Shown here: piece by piece, positions 61,108 through 64,000 of the stretch
How positions within the stretch are numbered: position 1 is the first letter of the stretch
How the letters are laid out: each line of letters starts with the position of its first letter
Source of the DNA: Sphingomonas leidyi
GTDB lineage: Bacteria > Pseudomonadota > Alphaproteobacteria > Sphingomonadales > Sphingomonadaceae
NCBI RefSeq assembly: GCF_011761945.1
Contig: NZ_JAASQV010000002.1
Location: forward strand, 372,001 to 436,000
Reading direction: 5' to 3'
Length of the DNA stretch: 64,000 nt
The notes under the pieces: model-generated
What the model was told of the DNA's origin: nothing
Database searches by the model: none
The model's input: the letters and a program-made list of their open reading frames with translations, nothing else
Position numbers and translations under genes: made by a program

Positions 61108-61782
61108 ATGCGCGTTTTTGCCCTGTTCCTGCCCCTGCTGCTTTCCGGCTGCCTGTTCGGCGGCGGCGGCGATCGGCCCGCTCCCGCACCGATTCGCGAG
61201 CGCCCCGGCGGCCCGGTCACGCTGAACGGTCCCACGCCGCGCGAGACGCAGCAATGTTTCGCCGACCTTTCGCGCGAGCAGGTGCGCTATTCCGCCCTGC
61301 CCGACCGCGACTTCGGCGGCGGCTGCATCGTCACCGGCGCGGTGCAGCTGCTCGACATCGGCGTGCCGGTGACCGGGCTCAAGTCGATGAAATGCGGGCT
61401 GGCGCGCAGCTTCACTGCCTGGGTGCGCTTCGCCGTCGCCCCGGCGGCAGGGCAGATACTGGGCAGCGACCTGGTCCGGGTCGAGACCTATGGCACCTAT
61501 TCGTGCCGCGGCATCATCGGCAACGGCGCCGCATCGGCGCAGCGCATGTCCGAGCACGGGCTGGCCAACGCCGTCGATGTCTCGGGCTTCGTCCTGGCGG
61601 ACGGGCGGCGCGTGACGATCGAGCGCGACTGGCGCAGCGGCGACCAGCAGGTCCGCGCCTTTCTCGAGACGATCCACGGATCGGCCTGCAAGCGCTTCGC
61701 CACGGTGCTGAGCCCCGACTATAATGCGGCGCATTACAACCATCTCCATCTCGACATGGGGCGGGGCCCGTTCTGCCGCTGA
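61108..61782 (+). CDS. Extensin-like domain lipoprotein
   Basis: The 224-residue protein starts MRVFALFLPLLLSGC with lipobox LSGC and +1 Cys15. The rest is the extensin-like C-terminal domain (CFADLSREQVRYSALPDRDFGGGC; GLANAVDVSGFVLADGR; YNHLHLDMGRGPFCR), related to M15-type peptidases, with HxH near the end and cysteines likely forming disulfides. It may act on peptidoglycan; this is unproven. Confidence 0.88.
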   Translation: MRVFALFLPLLLSGCLFGGGGDRPAPAPIRERPGGPVTLNGPTPRETQQCFADLSREQVRYSALPDRDFGGGCIVTGAVQLLDIGVPVTGLKSMKCGLARSFTAWVRFAVAPAAGQILGSDLVRVETYGTYSCRGIIGNGAASAQRMSEHGLANAVDVSGFVLADGRRVTIERDWRSGDQQVRAFLETIHGSACKRFATVLSPDYNAAHYNHLHLDMGRGPFCR

Positions 61783-61818
61783 TTGCAGCGCGCCCGCATT
61801 GGGCCTAAGCCGGGCGAA

Positions 61819-62727
61819 ATGAGCGATACGAGAGTTCCGAGCCGCGTTTTCCGCCCTGCCCAGCAGGAAGTGCAGAACGCCAACACCGCCACCGGCACCC
61901 CGCAGACCGAGCACCCCGCCTACCGCCTCGCCTTCCAGGACATGGACTTCCTGCTGCGCGAGGACCTGCGGCCGGTGCGCTTCCAGCTCGAATTGCTGAA
62001 GCCGCAGCTGCTGCTCGACGAGGCGCACATCAAGTCCACCTTCGTCGTCTACGGATCGGCCCGCATCCCCGAGCCGAGCAAGGCGAGCGCATTGCTCGCG
62101 CTGGCCGAGACCGAGCAGCAGAAGAAGATCGCCGAGCGGCTGGTCGAGAAGTCGAAATATTACGAGGTCGCGCGCGCGCTTGCCCAGCTCGCCTCCAACT
62201 TCCCGCTCGACGAGGCGGGGAACCGCCACTTCGTCGTCACCTCGGGCGGCGGTCCGTCGATCATGGAAGCGGCGAACCGCGGCGCGCGCGACGTGGGGGC
62301 GGACACGATCGGCCTCAACATCCTGCTGCCCCATGAGCAGGCCCCGAACCCGTACGTCACGCCGGGCCTGTCGATGCAGTTCCACTATTTCGCGCTCAGG
62401 AAGATGCACTTCCTGCTGCACGCGCGCGCGGTGGCGGTGTTCCCCGGCGGCTTCGGCACGTTCGACGAATCGTTCGAGCTGCTGACGCTGATCCAGACCG
62501 GCAAGATCGCGCCGATCCCGGTGCTGTTCTACGGCAAGGACTTCTGGAACCGCGTCGTCGATTTCGAGGCGCTGGTCGAGGAAGGGGTGATCTCGCCCAA
62601 GGATCTCGACCTGTTCCATTTCTGCGAGACCGCGGAGGAGGGCTGGCAGATCGTCCAGGACTTCTGGAAGGGCAAGGACCACACGGTGATCGCCCGCCCG
62701 CGGCCGGGAATCGACAAGCCGGAGTGA
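61819..62727 (+). CDS. LOG family protein
   Basis: The 302-residue protein has the LOG motif PGGFGTFDE and GGGPSIMEAANRGARD. LOG proteins release cytokinin-type bases from nucleotides or act as AMP/IMP nucleosidases (PpnN type). The long form with about 90 extra N-terminal residues is a bacterial subgroup of unsettled function. I start it at MSDTRVPSRVF (61819). Its stop is 11 bases from the converging OmpA-like gene. Confidence 0.88.
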   Translation: MSDTRVPSRVFRPAQQEVQNANTATGTPQTEHPAYRLAFQDMDFLLREDLRPVRFQLELLKPQLLLDEAHIKSTFVVYGSARIPEPSKASALLALAETEQQKKIAERLVEKSKYYEVARALAQLASNFPLDEAGNRHFVVTSGGGPSIMEAANRGARDVGADTIGLNILLPHEQAPNPYVTPGLSMQFHYFALRKMHFLLHARAVAVFPGGFGTFDESFELLTLIQTGKIAPIPVLFYGKDFWNRVVDFEALVEEGVISPKDLDLFHFCETAEEGWQIVQDFWKGKDHTVIARPRPGIDKPE

Positions 62728-62740
62728 TCGCTCCGCCCGT

Positions 62741-63232
62741 TCAGGGCGCGCTGAGGAGGATCACCACGCGGCGATTCTCCTGCCGCCCCTCGGCGGTGCG
62801 ATTGTCCTCGATCGGATAGCGGTCGCCCAGCCCCTCGGTGCGGATGTTGCCGCGATCGAAGCCCGCGCCGACGAACACGCTGGCGACGGCCCGGGCGCGC
62901 TGGCCCGACAGGATCAGGTTGTGGCGGCGCGTGCCGGTGATGTCGGCATGGCCCTCGATCGTGGCGTGGCGGATATCGACCGCCTGCAGGTTGCTCGCGA
63001 TGCGCGCGATCGCCACGGCCTGCTTCTCGTCGACGCGGCTCTCGTCGGAAGCGAAGAGCAGCCGATCGGCGACGCTGAGCTCCCAACCGCGATCGGTCTG
63101 CACGAAGCCGGCGGCGCGCATCACTTCGAGCTGGGGAGCGGTCCACAGCGGCTTGGGGTGCATCGACGCCTGGCAACCGGCCAGCAACAGGGCCAACAGC
63201 GCGAACGCGGGGCGATACGCAGCGAACTTCAT
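62741..63232 (-). CDS. OmpA-like peptidoglycan-associated lipoprotein (YfiB-like)
   Basis: The 163-residue lipoprotein starts MKFAAYRPAFALLALLLAGC (lipobox LAGC, +1 Cys20), followed by an OmpA C-terminal domain: ATIEGHADITGTRRHNLILSGQRA and NRRVVILLSAP. Its start overlaps the diguanylate cyclase gene by 4 bases. This pair matches the yfiN-yfiB layout, where YfiB sequesters the periplasmic inhibitor YfiR and so releases the cyclase YfiN. Confidence 0.87.
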   Translation of the reverse strand: MKFAAYRPAFALLALLLAGCQASMHPKPLWTAPQLEVMRAAGFVQTDRGWELSVADRLLFASDESRVDEKQAVAIARIASNLQAVDIRHATIEGHADITGTRRHNLILSGQRARAVASVFVGAGFDRGNIRTEGLGDRYPIEDNRTAEGRQENRRVVILLSAP

Positions 63233-64000
63233 TTCCTGCCTTCCTTTCGATGTTGGGGCCGCCCCTGCTTGGCAGTGAGCATCTCCAGGTCCGCATGATG
63301 GACCAGGGCGGCCAGGTCCTCGCCGTCGCGCGGATAGACGGCGGCACCCAGGGTCAGTCCCACCACGACCTGTTCGCCGCCGGGAAGCGCGATCGGCGCG
63401 GCCATCTGGAGCGCAATCCCCTCGCTGGCGCGCGCCACGGCCTCGGCTCCGCTCGGCGCGGCGAGCAGGATGGCGAATTCGTCGCCGCCGAGCCGCGCCG
63501 CGACGTCGCTGGCCCGCAGGCCCTTGCGCAGCCGGCGCCCGATCGCGACCAGCACCGCGTCTCCCGCCGCATGGCCATATTCGTCGTTGATCGCCTTGAA
63601 GCCGTCGCCATCGGCATAGAGCAGCGCGAAGCTGGTGCCCTCGCGCCGGGCGCGCTCCAGCACGGCCGAAAGCTCCTGTTCCAGCAATGCCCGGTTGGGC
63701 AGCCCGGTGAGCGGGTCGTGCGTCGCCTGGTGGCTGAGCGCGGCATTCTCGTCGCGCATGCGATGATGCCATTCCTCCAGCTCGGCGAGCAGGGCGTTGA
63801 AATCGTCGCGCAGCGTATCGATCTCGCGGATGCTCGCCCTGGGCGCACGGCGATCGAAGGCGCGCCCCACGCGCACCGCATGCGCGACGGCGGCCATGGC
63901 CTGGAGCGGCACCGCGATCTCCTCCTGCAGCCGCCGCGCGAGCAGCGACGTCGCGATCGCAGTGAGAAGGAGGCAGGCCAGGCCGCCGAGCAGCCCGGCA
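63229..64000 (-). CDS. Diguanylate cyclase with HAMP domain, 5' end outside the window (YfiN-like)
   Basis: The visible 256 residues run off the right edge. A membrane segment (GLLGGLACLLLTAIATSLLA) is followed by a HAMP-like helix region (LQAMAAVAHAVRVGRAFDRR) and a GGDEF domain: THDPLTGLPNRALLE, DGFKAINDEYGHAAGD, the RASD inhibitory site and the active-site GGDEF in RLGGDEFAILL. All catalytic positions are intact, so it should make cyclic di-GMP and be feedback-inhibited. The genes overlap with the OmpA-like lipoprotein gene, as in YfiN-YfiB. YfiR, the expected partner, would lie beyond the edge. Confidence 0.9.
   Translation of the reverse strand, partial: AGLLGGLACLLLTAIATSLLARRLQEEIAVPLQAMAAVAHAVRVGRAFDRRAPRASIREIDTLRDDFNALLAELEEWHHRMRDENAALSHQATHDPLTGLPNRALLEQELSAVLERARREGTSFALLYADGDGFKAINDEYGHAAGDAVLVAIGRRLRKGLRASDVAARLGGDEFAILLAAPSGAEAVARASEGIALQMAAPIALPGGEQVVVGLTLGAAVYPRDGEDLAALVHHADLEMLTAKQGRPQHRKEGRK

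Overview
The window is chromosomal DNA of a GC-rich alphaproteobacterium, almost certainly a sphingomonad (Sphingomonas or a close relative). Three things point there: GC content is in the upper 60s by eye; gene neighbourhoods are alphaproteobacterial (lptC-lptA-lptB-rpoN, divK next to a DUF3572 gene, serC-serA-hisZ); and several products are common in sphingomonads (a TorF-type porin, small secreted proteins with a YRxP motif, a double cold-shock-domain protein, an RNase E with a split S1 domain). Genes are tightly packed, often overlapping by 1-4 bases. I see no prophage, transposase, CRISPR array, rRNA or tRNA.

Layout. 0-1.8 kb: two small secreted proteins, then glpX. 1.8-5.8 kb: a minus-strand operon of a ferritin-like protein with a long cysteine/proline-rich tail, a DUF692 (MNIO) oxidative enzyme and its DUF2063 partner. 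6-8.7 kb: CPBP protease and a CocE-like hydrolase. 8.7-16.1 kb, minus strand: nitrobindin-like protein, ABC-2 exporter, DsbA-like protein, M48 protease, RNase E. 16.6-22.6 kb: AmiC-type amidase, PBP1A, RF2, a lipoprotein methyltransferase. 22.6-27.7 kb: RadC-like protein, thyA, a hydrolase, folA, M19 dipeptidase, ribF. 27.8-31.6 kb: ileS, lspA, a DUF3035 lipoprotein. 31.7-36.3 kb: TorF porin, RidA, HAD hydrolase, DUF3572, divK, rpmG, GDT1-like protein, Dps. 36.3-42.3 kb: small secreted protein, metallophosphoesterase, ATP-dependent DNA ligase, membrane proteins, S41 peptidase and a divergent Lrp-type regulator. 42.6-50.1 kb: cold-shock protein, TerC, RNase D-like exonuclease, lptC-lptA-lptB, rpoN, an EEP hydrolase. 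50.2-54.3 kb: ligase-associated exonuclease and Lhr-type helicase flanking a low-GC orphan gene. 54.4-64 kb: double-DTG protease, mannitol-dehydrogenase-family enzyme, hisZ, serA, serC, extensin-like lipoprotein, LOG protein, and an OmpA-like lipoprotein plus a diguanylate cyclase that resemble yfiB-yfiN.

Most genes are housekeeping: cell wall, lipopolysaccharide export, translation, folate/thymidylate, serine and histidine synthesis. The strongest candidate for an undescribed system is the 1.9-5.8 kb operon. DUF692/MNIO enzymes with DUF2063 partners modify cysteines in short RiPP precursors (bufferins, HvfA-like peptides). Here the only plausible substrate is a 770-residue protein in which a ferritin-like domain is joined to a tail of 16 cysteines, 10 of them in Cys-Gly motifs, separated by Pro/Ser/Thr linkers. 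Further points of interest are a low-GC island inside ileS, the split DNA-ligase repair cassette with its alien gene, dispersed inverted-repeat elements, paired palindromes upstream of the S41/Lrp pair and of the porin gene, and a Gly-rich cold-shock protein.
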